NCBI GenBank assembly: GCA_977006965.1
Contig: OZ345381.1
Coordinates: forward strand, 1,426,001-1,490,000
Origin: Phymatolithon calcareum
Lineage: Eukaryota > Rhodophyta > Florideophyceae > Hapalidiales
Direction of reading: 5' to 3'
DNA length: 64,000 nucleotides
Below the pieces are notes generated by a model. That model saw only the letters and a list, made by a program, of their open reading frames with translations. It searched no databases and was not told the DNA's origin. The position numbers and the translations under genes were made by a program. Of this stretch, positions 47,425 through 57,665 are shown piece after piece (the first letter of the stretch is position 1; every line of letters starts with the position of its first letter).

Positions 47425-47506
47425 ATCATAACGAGTAGTAGTTTTTGCAAGGGTGCCGATTTAGCGAATTTTGCAACCTTTTTCGGTCCATGCAGCGAAT
47501 TTCCTC
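47425..47506 (-). repeat. Right terminal inverted repeat of MULE copy A
   Basis: It is the reverse complement of the left end with one indel and three substitutions, and is followed by the target-site duplication copy at 47507-47516. Confidence 0.9.
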
Positions 47507-47516
47507 ATTATTTTAC

Positions 47517-48293
47517 AGTACACATCACCTTGATATCAGTGCTATGGCCAGGGTTCGTCCCAATTCAATTTTTCGTTATTGCTTCCAGCGGAGCAATTAG
47601 GAAAGCAATAGCAATAGGATTTCTCGCACGCAATAGAAGTTGCAATTGAGGTACTTCTCGCAATAACTACTGTAATTAAGATTCTGCGAGAAAGATTAGG
47701 GGCAACACAGTTTTACCACTTCGATCTAAAGGTCACTCAATCCTTTGTACTGCTCATCTCCTTGGAGTCGCTATTGAACGCGGTCGCTAACTACTCTCGC
47801 CATCGCGGACTTGACGTCCTGTTCGTTCCAATATTCCTTATAACCTACCGAAACCCTAAACCTAACTCTCTTTTGCGACGGCGCGGATTCTCCGCAAGCA
47901 AGAATAATCACACATCATCGGGAACTTTGTGGCTATGTCGCAGGCACCGTGATACGTGCCTCGGGCATAACATGCTCCGTGTGCACCGTGGACTTCGTCG
48001 CGAGGCAAAACTAAGGTCCGAAGCGACAACAGTGGCGTACATTGGGGAATTTGATTTGTTGCTTCGGATCGCTTCAAATGTGAGCACTTTTCTTTACCTA
48101 AGATGCTCTATAGCACCAAGTCGGGAGTTGTGAGAGTGGAAAGTTTTCTTTTGAAGGGCTGAATTTACTTAGGTTGGCAACTTGCCAGTTAATTAACAAC
48201 CACTGCTTTACGAAGACATTACATTACCTTCGTTCCAGATTTTTTGGGTTGGAATCGGATTCTTTAATGATTTGTAGAGTGAGTTTTCCGTCT
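47517..48293. other. Region with a possible hAT end and CAATAG-type repeats
   Basis: At 47549 the sequence CAGGGTTCGTCCCA resembles a hAT terminal repeat and the end at 62774 (CAGGGATAGTACCA). It is followed by GCAATAG-like subterminal repeats (47575-47650). No partner end was found. From 47760 to 48293 no gene could be supported. Confidence 0.35.
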
Positions 48294-50821
48294 TTAACAA
48301 TCAGCGATTGGAATAGCCGTTATCTTAACTCCCCGCACAACAAAGAATCTGGCTAGTATATGTTCCTCTACGGTGTCTGCAGGACCTGTAATTCGAACAA
48401 AACTGGAGTGACGCTTCGCTAAATCGTACATATCTCGGACAATGACCAGAACTCTCCGAAGACGATTTCGAGTAGCGTAGTCTAGAATATCCTCCCCATT
48501 ACCTTCTCCATACTCGTAGGGCACCGCGTATTTTCAAAATATTCCACAACTTTCTTGTTCCCCTCTTCTGGGTCAACAACCGCCAATCGCCGAACCACTG
48601 CAGCGCGAACCGTAGAACCATCCGCAGGTCGACCATCGACAATCATGTGAAGAAACCCTCCTCTCACGATACCATCGTGGAGATACTCCACAGAGTCGTA
48701 TCGTTGTCCTCGACCATGATTGCTCTCCCCAGCACACACAATCTGCCAAAGATCGACTCGCTTCCAATTCTGGTCGTCTATCAGCGGGAGCTTTGCGTTA
48801 AATTTAACGGATTTTACGGCAGTCCAAACCTTGCTGTGAAACGAAGCATGCGTAATCGACGAAACCAAGTTGACAGTCTGATCGTTGTTTGGAATGTATC
48901 AGAAATGGTATTGCAGCTCTCTTTCCATCTTTTTGAATTCTGCAGCCTGTGCAGGCGGTACATCTGCGTGATAATAGTGCACACGATGCTGACGAGCTGG
49001 TTGCAGTTGTTGCGCATTCAATACTATGCTGGATATGGACTAGACTGCAAAACTGGGTACACCAGAAACGTCAACAGAACCTTCCAATTCAATCCACACT
49101 CTACAATGCTGCGAACCGCCAGAAGCTGCTTTGCTATCTAGTCAATCTCATGGTTGGTATCCGAGTAGAACTGCTTTGTGAGCTTATGCATTGTCTAGTT
49201 TTTATCCGTCTCGCCGTGACGCGCTAATCCAAACTGCCGCCGATGAAATCCAAAATGACGCATTAGGCGATGGAGCTTCGTGATTATGGGTATTGTCAAT
49301 GCTTGAGCTTTGTACAATCCGGTGTTTAAGCACAATCTTTCCAACGCTTCTGTGTCCTCTTCGGTAAGCCTGCCAAAATCCATGTCCAAGTTTATCCCCC
49401 GCAATAAGATCTGCACATGGTTGAGGGACAGGGCTGCCTGCAATAAGATGTCATTGTCGGGTCTCGTCTGAGGCTGCAAACTCATTAACATCACCCAAAG
49501 TAGGGGATGATGTTGTGTCTTAGTTTACACATCATGTTCGCGTGTACTTCACTCCCTAAGGAGCGGAACGGAGCTACGTCCAAACCACAGGCACGGGGTA
49601 GATCTTGAAATCGTTGGTTAGATAGCCGTACGAGTACAGCTTTTGTAACGACTCCCGTGTTGTAGGCGACGGATTTGAACAGCTTGTATGCCATGTCGGG
49701 TACATCTCGCTCGGCGCCCAAATCGAAAGCGTGAAGTCTGTCAAAGTTAATAGATTTGAAAAGCTGGAAGGGCTCTGTTCCAAATCCGTACCACGTTGCA
49801 AGTGATGATGGGAAGAACACAGCGCTGCGGCGCTGTAGGTACTTGTTGCAGTTAGAGATGAGGCGTCTGTACGTTGGGATAGGCTGCTCGCTCTGGCTTG
49901 CTTCCGGCAAAGGAGCGACGGCAACTACAATTTGTCGCCATACAGTGCCTCGAACGTTCTCGCCATGGCCTGCAATGGATTTGTTTGCCTAGCATAGATT
50001 CCGTTTGAGCCAGAGTCGGGGGCTTCCTCTTCGGCAGCCTCGTAATCTTCATGCGCTCCAGAAAATTGGCGCGACGGCATTGTGCAGATGGAGCAGTTAA
50101 TGAAACTTCTCGTAGCCCTAAAACAGACAAAGGAACGTTCCTGTTTCTGGTCTTCGACAATTCAGTTGATGCGAAACAGCACCAGCTCGCCATCAAGAAG
50201 CACACTCGTCTTCGAGGCCAAAAGCACATCTCGAAGTGCCATGAATACGTACTATTGTAGTAGAGTTATCCTCGTCATTCGCATCTTAGATTCAGTATAC
50301 GGCGTATACGAGCGAAGAGATGGGGCAATACCGATTTCATGCCATTTACCTGACCTCAATCTGATGTTAAGAAATCGCGCTCGAGCCAAACAAGCGCTCT
50401 GAGAACCGGATTTTGCTAGAGTGGCACCGTCTACATAAATGTCAAACGCGAGAATTTTGGTGCCCAACATATTCGACTGCTCATAATTACGCATGGAGTT
50501 CGAGTTCACAGGCGATGAGAATATTCGCCGACCATTAACGTAGTCAGTGCGATATGGCACAATAAAATCCGTGCTTCCACCTTAGGATATCTCCGAAACG
50601 GCGAGTTGGACGATAGAGCGGTACACGCCTGTTCGGTTCAATCCGTACTCTGTGGGTATCTGACAGCGCCTCCATCCTTGTGCTGCAGCATATATAATAG
50701 CTGCCGTGCCTGACTTACATAGCTCACTAACGATCGCTGCGTAAGGAACTGTTCTCGAAAAGCTCCACATCAATTCTCCGCCGAAACGAGCTCGTGGTGG
50801 TATCATACTGAGCACTATCAT
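48294..50821 (-). pseudogene. Degenerate DDE transposon (Tnp2/Plavaka/KDZ-like)
   Basis: A series of minus-strand frames follows the order of large cut-and-paste transposases of the Tnp2/Plavaka/KDZ kind. At 50560-50252 there is LAFDIYVDGATLAKSGSQSA (first Asp region). Near 50100 a Cys pair (INCSICTMPSRQF) appears in another frame. At 49910-49491 there is FDRLHAFDLGAERDVPDMAY and GLDVAPFRSLGSEVHANM. At 49494-49195 there is ITKLHRLMRHFGFHRRQFG. A C-terminal YDSVEYLHDG...VVRRLAVVD part lies at 48868-48294. Many frameshifts and stops separate them, so this is old decay. The element ends were not found. Confidence 0.55.
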
Positions 50822-50897
50822 AGTGATGGACTTTCCTCCCAGTCACCGCGAGTCGAAGTCGCACGACTCTTTAAGTGGCGACTCGCTGCGACTCATA
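50822..50897. repeat. GACTCGC-rich short repeats
   Basis: Several copies of (G)CGACTCG and its reverse complement CGAGTCG sit just left of MULE copy B. The same motif recurs at 61134-61200. Meaning unknown. Confidence 0.5.
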
Positions 50898-50907
50898 AAA
50901 TAATATT

Positions 50908-50962
50908 GAGGAAATTCACTACATGGCCACCAAAAATTGGCAAAATTCACTACATGGCCATC
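50908..50962 (+). repeat. Left terminal inverted repeat of MULE copy B
   Basis: This 55-bp end is exactly complementary to 51904-51958. It contains the 18-bp unit AAATTCACTACATGGCCA twice in direct orientation. Confidence 0.93.
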
Positions 50963-51081
50963 ACTAGCCATATCTACTACTCACCCCTAGCCAAGCGTAC
51001 TATCATAACTCACTCTAGCCAAAACTACTACTCATCCGTTTGTCAAAGCAATCTATGGGACAGTAAAATTTATTGCGTGCG

Positions 51082-51633
51082 CTACTCTCTACGCTTTAGA
51101 TCCTCGTCGCAAGCAGCATCTCCGTCATCGCAGGCGGTAAGGTCGACAATCATGGACTGAGCCGCTTTGTCGATGTGTTTTCGTTTCGCCTCGACGACGT
51201 TCTCGATGTTGGGTCTCTCGCATGTCTGCGAAAAGTGACCAGTGTTTCTCCACGAGGAGCAGTGACAGGCCCTAATTTCGGACGGAAAGTAGGGCCTCTT
51301 GCGCTTGCGGTCCGGCTTACCCACAAGGTCAAACGGCACTAAATCATCCTGTACGAGCTGGTTGCCAGTGACTGCATCACGCGTGATGCTGCCCGCATGC
51401 TGCTTTGCCCAGGTTCTCAACGTCCATACGTCCCCGAACCAGTGATCGTTCCACGGGTCGAACGACACCCGATGCTGCACCAAGCGCCTAGAAGCGTACA
51501 AAAGTGCAGCGACGATGTGGCTACATGGCCGTTGGTGCTCTTCAAAGTGGCGACAGGAAAATGTAGCTCGGTAGTCGCTGCTAACTGTCACATTGAATGG
51601 TGTCTCTTCACTACGAACAACACAGCTGAGCAT
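51082..51633 (-). CDS. MULE transposase C-terminal remnant (SWIM-like), 183 aa
   Basis: This is an intact ATG frame within MULE copy B. It aligns along its whole length with the two broken frames of copy A: SWIM-like CRHFEEHQRPCSH, then WNDHW..., LVQDDLVPFDLVG, RKRKRPYFPSEIR, a CCHC-like CHCSSWRNTGHFSQTCERP, and a Lys-rich and acidic tail. The first Cys of the SWIM motif is Phe here (FSC against CTC in copy A), so zinc binding is probably lost. There is no DDE catalytic domain. The protein cannot catalyse transposition. Whether it is expressed, for example as a DNA-binding regulator of the family, is unknown. Confidence 0.75.
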   Translation of the reverse strand: MLSCVVRSEETPFNVTVSSDYRATFSCRHFEEHQRPCSHIVAALLYASRRLVQHRVSFDPWNDHWFGDVWTLRTWAKQHAGSITRDAVTGNQLVQDDLVPFDLVGKPDRKRKRPYFPSEIRACHCSSWRNTGHFSQTCERPNIENVVEAKRKHIDKAAQSMIVDLTACDDGDAACDEDLKRRE

Positions 51634-51903
51634 GCTTACGTTAACACGGAAGGTGCAACTGACTACAGATGAGTGTCAGGCGCTTTTTGTTGCGCTTCGC
51701 CACGAGGTGGGCCTTGCCCATCAACGTGCTGTGGGAGATCACGATGTTGACAACGTCGTCAAAGCGTGATCCAGCATAGTCGCCCACCTGTAGAACGAGC
51801 TTCTTCTTTTCCATGATTTCGGAGTGGTTAGTGCTGGAGTGTTGTGTCTTGAGCGCTGCAGATGAACACGACAACGTGCTTACAGTCGTACATTTGGGGA
51901 GAG

Positions 51904-51958
51904 ATGGCCATGTAGTGAATTTTGCCAATTTTTGGTGGCCATGTAGTGAATTTCCTCA
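51904..51958 (-). repeat. Right terminal inverted repeat of MULE copy B
   Basis: Exact reverse complement of the left end, followed by the target-site duplication at 51959-51968. Confidence 0.93.
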
Positions 51959-51968
51959 AATAATATTT

Positions 51969-54881
51969 TATGCAGGCCAAAAAAGGCCTCTTTGAAGAGG
52001 CGTTTTTTTGGCTGTTTCAAACATGTAAACGCGCAGTAAGGGGCATTACAGTGCTGTCAATATTATGTTGAGAATGGTTCAACTAGGGGAATGTTAGGAG
52101 GGGGCAAAAGCAGGAGATGCGTAATACCGAATTTTATTGATAAGCGTATGTGGCGTCTGTATGAAGCAGAGCAGACAGGGCGAAAATGTATCATAAACGT
52201 AGCCGGTTGATAGAAAAAATCCAGCTTATAGCCCGTGTACATTATGGACCATAATGCAGAGAGGCCTCTAGTTGCAGGGTTCGCATTCTGGAGAGAAATA
52301 ATAAGAAGTAGGTTTTCGAGCTCTGCCTGTGCACTGTGCACAAAATGTGCACGGCTCGAGCCCGTGGCTTACTTGATTTTCGAAACTTGCCCTCGAAAAT
52401 TCGAGATGTAGCCGTTGTACGCTGGATGGATTTAACCGTATTTTAATTAATGCAGCGGAAGACTTGGAGGTGTGGCTAGCGTCATTTGTCGTGTCTAACA
52501 GCGGTGGACGCGATCGGAACGTTCTCGGAGGCGAGTACCTCGTCTGGCGAGCTCGGGCTTCAATCAGCCGTTCGTTCCGGGCTGGAAAAAGCGCGCTCAT
52601 CCTTTGGTGGTCCTCTCTTGCGATAAGTACTCGCATGATCCACTTCTGCGAAATATAGCCTATCACTTGCGGCCACGTTGCCACAATTTATTCTGCTAAT
52701 CACGAAAGCGCACGCACTAGCGCCTCGGTATCCGACATGGCACTGCAGCGTTTACTGCACTCCAATTATACTGTCCTTAGGATACTTACAGTACTACATG
52801 TCCTGGCACAATTCCATTGGCCGTCGTCGAACGACAGCTGCGTCAGAGCGCTGCAAGAATCGAGCTTTATCACTTAATTTTTGATTCAAAGATTTCCTCA
52901 TAATGAACCTGACACAGCGCAGGCCACATTTTTAATTAAGGTTTTGAAATATCAAGTTTCTGCTTTTCACTGGAGGCGCGAAATTTTAGAAATGCTGGAA
53001 TAAACCGTGGTGTTATCCGGAAAAACCCGTTTTTTTGGTAGGGTTTGGTTTCAGCCGACAGTGCGGCACCGTTTTTCCTACCTGCCAATTCGGATGAGAC
53101 CTTCGAACACACTTCGTTTTTCCTTTGAGTGGGACAGCTGTCTATTTTCTGCCCGGGGCACGCGCACAGCTGTCTACGTATTGCAGGTCAGGTAGACAGC
53201 TATCTGAAACCTTAACTAGACAATCCCCATGACCTCATGCATCCTTGCAAGCGCAACATCGACTACGGTCTCAAGCATAGCCGCAACACCAGCATCCTCA
53301 AGACCGCCTTAACACATCCGTGTAGTGCCGAGCCACCTTCGTCGCACTCATTCCCTCCCTCTCATTGAGCGATTTTGGAAGCGGTCCAGATTTGCAAGCG
53401 CCCTACAAAGAATTTCTGAAGTTCAACGATATGGCCTCGCGGTATTCATCGCGCCTGTAGTGTGCGAACGACAGCAGTGTTCTGCGCTTGCATTTCCGCT
53501 CTGTGTATACCGCACATTATGTGATTTCGTTCCGACGTACCGGTTTATGTTGCAGGCAGCATGGGTGACAGTTTTGTCTCCCGGATGCAGTAGAGATATT
53601 CTTATATGAAGCGGAGCGCAATGCACAATGTGCAGCGCGTCATTTGTTACGACTGCGCATCATCCGGGAAAGACTTTGTGCCGGCAATAGTCACCATTGA
53701 AGAGAAATCGACGCGAAACCTTTCATTTATTGATTCTGACCTCTCTGCATCAAATTCAATTCGCGATCTTGCTCAACCTAATATTGTTGATTCACTTTTT
53801 GAGCGTTTTTCTCCACGACAGTGCCTATCGAGATGTATTAAGCTGGACGATCGAACCGACGAATTTGGACACGGCAGTAATCACCGAAAACGTTTTGAAG
53901 CGAAGTACATCTGAGTTCAGTTTGAGTGCACAGAAGGTGGATGAAATTCAGGACTAGCTAAAATGCCGTGGGGTCGTCTGATTCTTGTGTTGTCAAGCAG
54001 CCCGGACAGAATTTTTCTTTTAATATGGGGAACTATTCAGCGAGCATTGAAATGTGGCGAAATCACTAGTTGCTTTAGCAGTTTTTTGTTAACCCGCGTG
54101 AAAAAAGCTTTCTGAGTTGAGCTCGTTAGCTTCTGTGATCACAAGACGACAGCACGAAATATGGACCGTACAACACCAGGCACCTCTGTTCCGGGAAATC
54201 CTCCCGCAACACACTTTCTAGGTAGTCGCTCCCACTGCAGAGAGAAGAAATGGTTGAAGGGAGCTGTGTTCACATCCGACGTTCGCTTCCGTACACGAGA
54301 TCCCGACGGAGATGGAATAGGTGTATCCATTGGTATAGCCGAGACTGGGGCGTTGATAAATTCGAATCCTTTTTCCCAGGACCGGTCACTCCACACTAGA
54401 CTAGGCTGATGCAGAATAGGCACGGGATCAGAGAAAGGCAAGGAAGGGAAACTGTGAGCAAGGAGAATCTGTCTGCAACCATCTCCCTTTATCGCCACTC
54501 CAAGGACCTGTACTGCGCGAAGGTTCCGGCCATATGTGAGTTTTTCGCGGTAGATTGGTTCTTCTCCCTCGCACGCATCCATTTTCAAGGCAGAACAAAT
54601 ATCTGCAAACGACTGGAAGAGAATTCCAGTCCTCGTTGTGCGCTGAGCACTGGGGAACGTAGCGTGGTATTGGGAAGGATAGAAAGAGCAGCACACGGAA
54701 ACTATGGCGGACTGTTCTGCTAGGGAGAGGTTTGAGTGTGTGCTTGAAAAGTTCGTGATGTTATGGAATGCGGAATAGTGAAAGAGGTTTAAGCAGATTA
54801 TGAGATCGGTTTGAAGCAAGTATAAAACACGGTTTATCCATAAATCTGAAGGCAGAATTAAGTATCGGCACACTCAGAAAT
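51969..54881. other. Gene-poor region, no call
   Basis: There are only short frames here. A minus-strand 138-codon frame (52268-52684) ends in a Cys-rich tail (EPCTFCAQCTGRA) but lacks an ATG at its start. A 244-codon minus frame at 54139-54873 overlaps plus-strand frames of equal quality. None has a recognisable domain. A short hairpin AAAAAAGGCCTCTTTGAAGAGGCG-like sequence lies near 51980. Confidence 0.35.
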
Positions 54882-56129
54882 ATGAGTCACAATAGACCGC
54901 ACAATATAGACGGTTCAATGATGAGTCCTATACAGGAACTAGGAGGGGACTGGATCCTTTCCAGTACGGCCTGTCGTCTTCGTGATGCAAATGTCGCTAC
55001 CAGTCCTGCTATCGCGCACAGACCATCCTGGGAATCCATCTCGATCCGCTACGAATTCTGGAGACTGAAGATTGTCCCCCATCCACAATTGATTCGTACA
55101 ATGGGCAAGGCACGACGAAGCCGGTTTCGTTTCGATGAGGTTCCAATGATTCCGAATGATACGCCGGCAATACATACGATTTTTCTGGCGGATGAGACAG
55201 AAGAAGACCATAGAACGATTTCTGGCGCACGTTCTGCTGCGAATAATGAAAGAGACCAAGATGATGCAGCGAAAAGGACGAACGGCTATCCCAATGGCGA
55301 CAATGATATCAGTGAGAACACGCCGGCTGTCCAGATGGATATCTTGGACGTTGAGAATCTGGATACTAGCAATGGAATAACTACACTTCACCGAAGCCAG
55401 GCAGCCCCGGAAGAAATCGGCGATGAGCCGATTCCTGATTTGGAGGGCGGGCTCATTCATTGCGACTCTTTCGCTCGTTTTCAAGGTGATATCGGGTACG
55501 GTGGAGACTCCGAGGGAGAGGAAGAAGAGCTTATTGACCTTACAAGGGCCGATGTTCGTCATACTGGAGATCCGGAATCGGACCTCGGGACCGTGAGTAC
55601 CCAGTTGAAGATTAGAAATTGGAAAGTCTTGTGGGGTCTTTTAATGACGACAGGGAGCAAAAAGCTGACGCGCTCAGTACCAAGCGATGAGAATGATTTG
55701 CGATGCGTTTAGGAGATCAAAATGGACCGGATCCGCGTGGAAATCCGATATCTTTTCGAGAAAGGACACACTGGTCGAAGAGGAGAAAATCAAATCCTTA
55801 CCGCACTTCACAACTATATCGTCGTCTACAAGCGTACTCTCTTTGAAAATCTCACTGTGAAGCGCTCAGACTCTCAAGTTCACGTGGACACAACGAAAGC
55901 AGGCGCGCGTGCGAGCTCATTTGGCGAGGATGGTAGACCCTTGGTTCCTGTTCGGTTTGTGCTACCCAGTGAGTATGCAAGAGCAGATCTAGCAAGCCCT
56001 GTCGTTTTTTCCGAGATGCGCAGAACGTGCCTATCCAATCATGACCAAAGTGAAGGCTCTGTGCCTGAGGATTGCACTGATCGGCTTCCTGTGGTGTTCG
56101 CAAGAGACGAATTTTATGGCCCGCCGTGA
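54882..56129 (+). pseudogene. N-terminal part of the Tnp2/KDZ-like transposase, putative intron
   Basis: One frame is open from ATG 54882 (an alternative ATG at 55101, MGKARRSRFRFDEVP, may be the true start) to a TAG at 55710. It continues in the same frame to a TGA at 56127. The segment 55593-55712 begins GTGAGT and ends TTTAG. It is 120 nt long and phase 0, so removing it as an intron deletes the TAG and keeps the frame. The protein is acidic around residue 205 (GDSEGEEEELIDLT). After the TGA the same frame stays open for about 50 codons, suggesting a nonsense mutation. The N-terminal layout is common in large eukaryotic transposases but is not diagnostic. Confidence 0.45.
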
Positions 56130-57080
56130 TGCGTAAGAGTGGACGTTGATGAAAACCGCAGCTATTCTACAGAGGATTGTGCTGTATGCAAAGTTGCAGA
56201 GGTGGGAGATGTTGTAAAGATATCTCTGATCGACTGCGAGAGTTTCGCTCGCGATGTTCAAGAATCATTTGGCTTTTGATCATCTTCGGGAGATTTGAAA
56301 GGTCTCATTACTGCTATATCGACGGTACAACGCAGTTACCGAAGAGATATATGTAGCTTGCACCCTACCATCGGCGCGGATGCATGAGAGCGTCATCGTA
56401 CTGTCGCACGTCTTTTTGCGTTCGTAGAATACAAATCCCCCACGGACTCTGTAATGGAAGACATACCAAGCGTTCTAATTGAGGAAGATACGAAACAGTG
56501 GAATTCTGTGGATGATTGTGATCAATGTCCGGACCGTACTTCCAGACACAGAGCGAAAAAGAAGAAACGATCTCCAGAAATGGAAGAGGCCTTAAACTGG
56601 AGGCGAGATGGGGGTTGTGAATCGCACAGGAGGGCACACTGGGTTTCGTTGGGTTGTTCCCTGGCGGAAAGCCAAGGGCGGCGCGAAGCGCCGACCATTA
56701 TCGAAAAAACAATGGATGAAAAGATGACTTGGCAGTATGAAAATTGGATCAAGGGAAGAATCTGGAAGCCGCTTCGCGGCTTCCTAGCCCGCCGCAGGCG
56801 CCGCGAGGTGCTTACAGTGTAAGCACCTTGTAAGCTGTAAGCAGCGGCTCTAGGGTTTGCCCTTGGTGATCCTTCATGGTGTAAGTACGCATCGAAACCT
56901 ATCGTACTGTAATGACTGTAATGCTACTTGTAATGGCTTGCTGTAAATGCAAGCTGTAATGACAATTTGAAGGGAGCTATTTGTATAGGAGTATGATAGT
57001 GGCGTTGGACGCCACACGAGAGGCTTTGAGAGACTGAAAAAAGCAAACTGAAGAAGCATGGCCAAATTGGGTTAAGCCCA
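56130..57080. other. Linker region with clustered short hairpins
   Basis: No clear coding match, apart from the same-frame continuation to about 56278. The region contains three perfect stem-loops with 3-nt loops at 56679-56828 (listed next) and GC-rich sequence unlike its surroundings. Confidence 0.45.
56679..56828. repeat. Cluster of three perfect hairpins with 3-nt loops
   Basis: CGGCGC-GAA-GCGCCG lies at 56679-56693, GGAAGCCGC-TTC-GCGGCTTCC at 56764-56784, and AGGTGCTTAC-AGT-GTAAGCACCT at 56806-56828. All arms match exactly. The GC-rich composition contrasts with the AT-rich neighbours. Similar families of short palindromes are common in organelle genomes, so an organelle-derived insert is one option; a transposon-specific structure is another. 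Confidence 0.75.
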
Positions 57081-57665
57081 CAATCAAACCTGGAGATGTC
57101 GTTGTTCTACTCAGTCCGTGCGTTGCAGAAGCTACACCGAATGCGTCAGAAACATCCAGTATGCAAGATGACAACTGCCTGATGGTTATCCATCGGTTCT
57201 GGGTAGAAAACGAAGAATGCTCGCGTCATGTACTGTTTCTACCAGGAGCATCGCCAGTTCAATTCCATGCTCTGCCGAGGGAGATAGCTGACGGGCACAC
57301 TAGGGCAATGCTTTCCCCAATCGACAGTTCAGATGCATCCTGCATGTCTGATGTCCGGCGCATCAGAATTGTCCAGCCACATTCCGGAAGATGCGGCGTT
57401 TCTAAGTATCGTCCTGTCAGTAGCATGCGAACATTGTCGAACGGGGAAAAAACTTCGTTTATCGCTTTCTCTTGTTCTGGGATGGATTTGAGATTACTAA
57501 AGGCAAGTCAGCGTCAGGAGACGGTTTCTATATGATTTGTCTAAACCTTCCGTTACAGGCCCGTTCCAGTGCCAGTGCAGTTCGCGTCATTTCACTAACG
57601 CACCCTGGTGTAAAGAGTGCTGAAGTTTTTACGTTGACGCAGAAGGTGTCACTCGAAGAGTATTT
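57081..57665 (+). pseudogene. Tnp2/KDZ-like transposase, first catalytic region, frameshifted
   Basis: The frame at 57161-57535 gives way to the frame holding LLFWDGFEITKGKS and YMICLNLPLQARSS, the region of the first catalytic Asp (FWDGFEI). The switch falls at an AAAAAA run near 57448-57453. This frame then gives way to the main frame at a TTTTT run near 57661-57665. Both frame changes sit at homopolymers. They may be mutations in a dying element, assembly errors, or (less likely) programmed slippage. Confidence 0.5.

Larger units (their letters stand above)
46180..47506 (-). mobile_element. Mutator-like element (MULE) derivative, copy A, 1327 bp
   Basis: Terminal inverted repeats of about 83 bp (46180-46262 and 47425-47506, about four differences) begin GAGAAAATTCGCTGC and GAGGAAATTCGCTGC. 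They are flanked by a perfect 10-bp direct repeat ATTATTTTAC (46170-46179 and 47507-47516), which is the target-site duplication; MULEs usually make 9-11 bp. Inside is only the C-terminal part of a MULE transposase on the minus strand, without the catalytic DDE domain. The element is therefore a deletion derivative that would need a helper transposase. Confidence 0.9.
50908..51958 (-). mobile_element. Mutator-like element (MULE) derivative, copy B, 1051 bp
   Basis: Perfect 55-bp terminal inverted repeats (50908-50962 and 51904-51958) begin GAGGAAATTCACTACATGG. They are flanked by a perfect 10-bp target-site duplication AAATAATATT (50898-50907 and 51959-51968). Each repeat is itself built of two direct copies of AAATTCACTACATGGCCA. 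Inside is a minus-strand C-terminal transposase remnant related to that in copy A. The identical repeats and intact duplication indicate a fairly recent insertion, moved by a transposase encoded elsewhere. Confidence 0.93.

Noticed and set aside
47840-47865. CCCTAAA-like telomere motif (GAAACCCTAAACCTAAC)
   Set aside because: Only about one and a half units are present; not a telomeric array.
54139-54873. Minus-strand 244-codon frame
   Set aside because: It overlaps plus-strand frames of similar length, contains no recognisable domain and appears composed of non-coding sequence.
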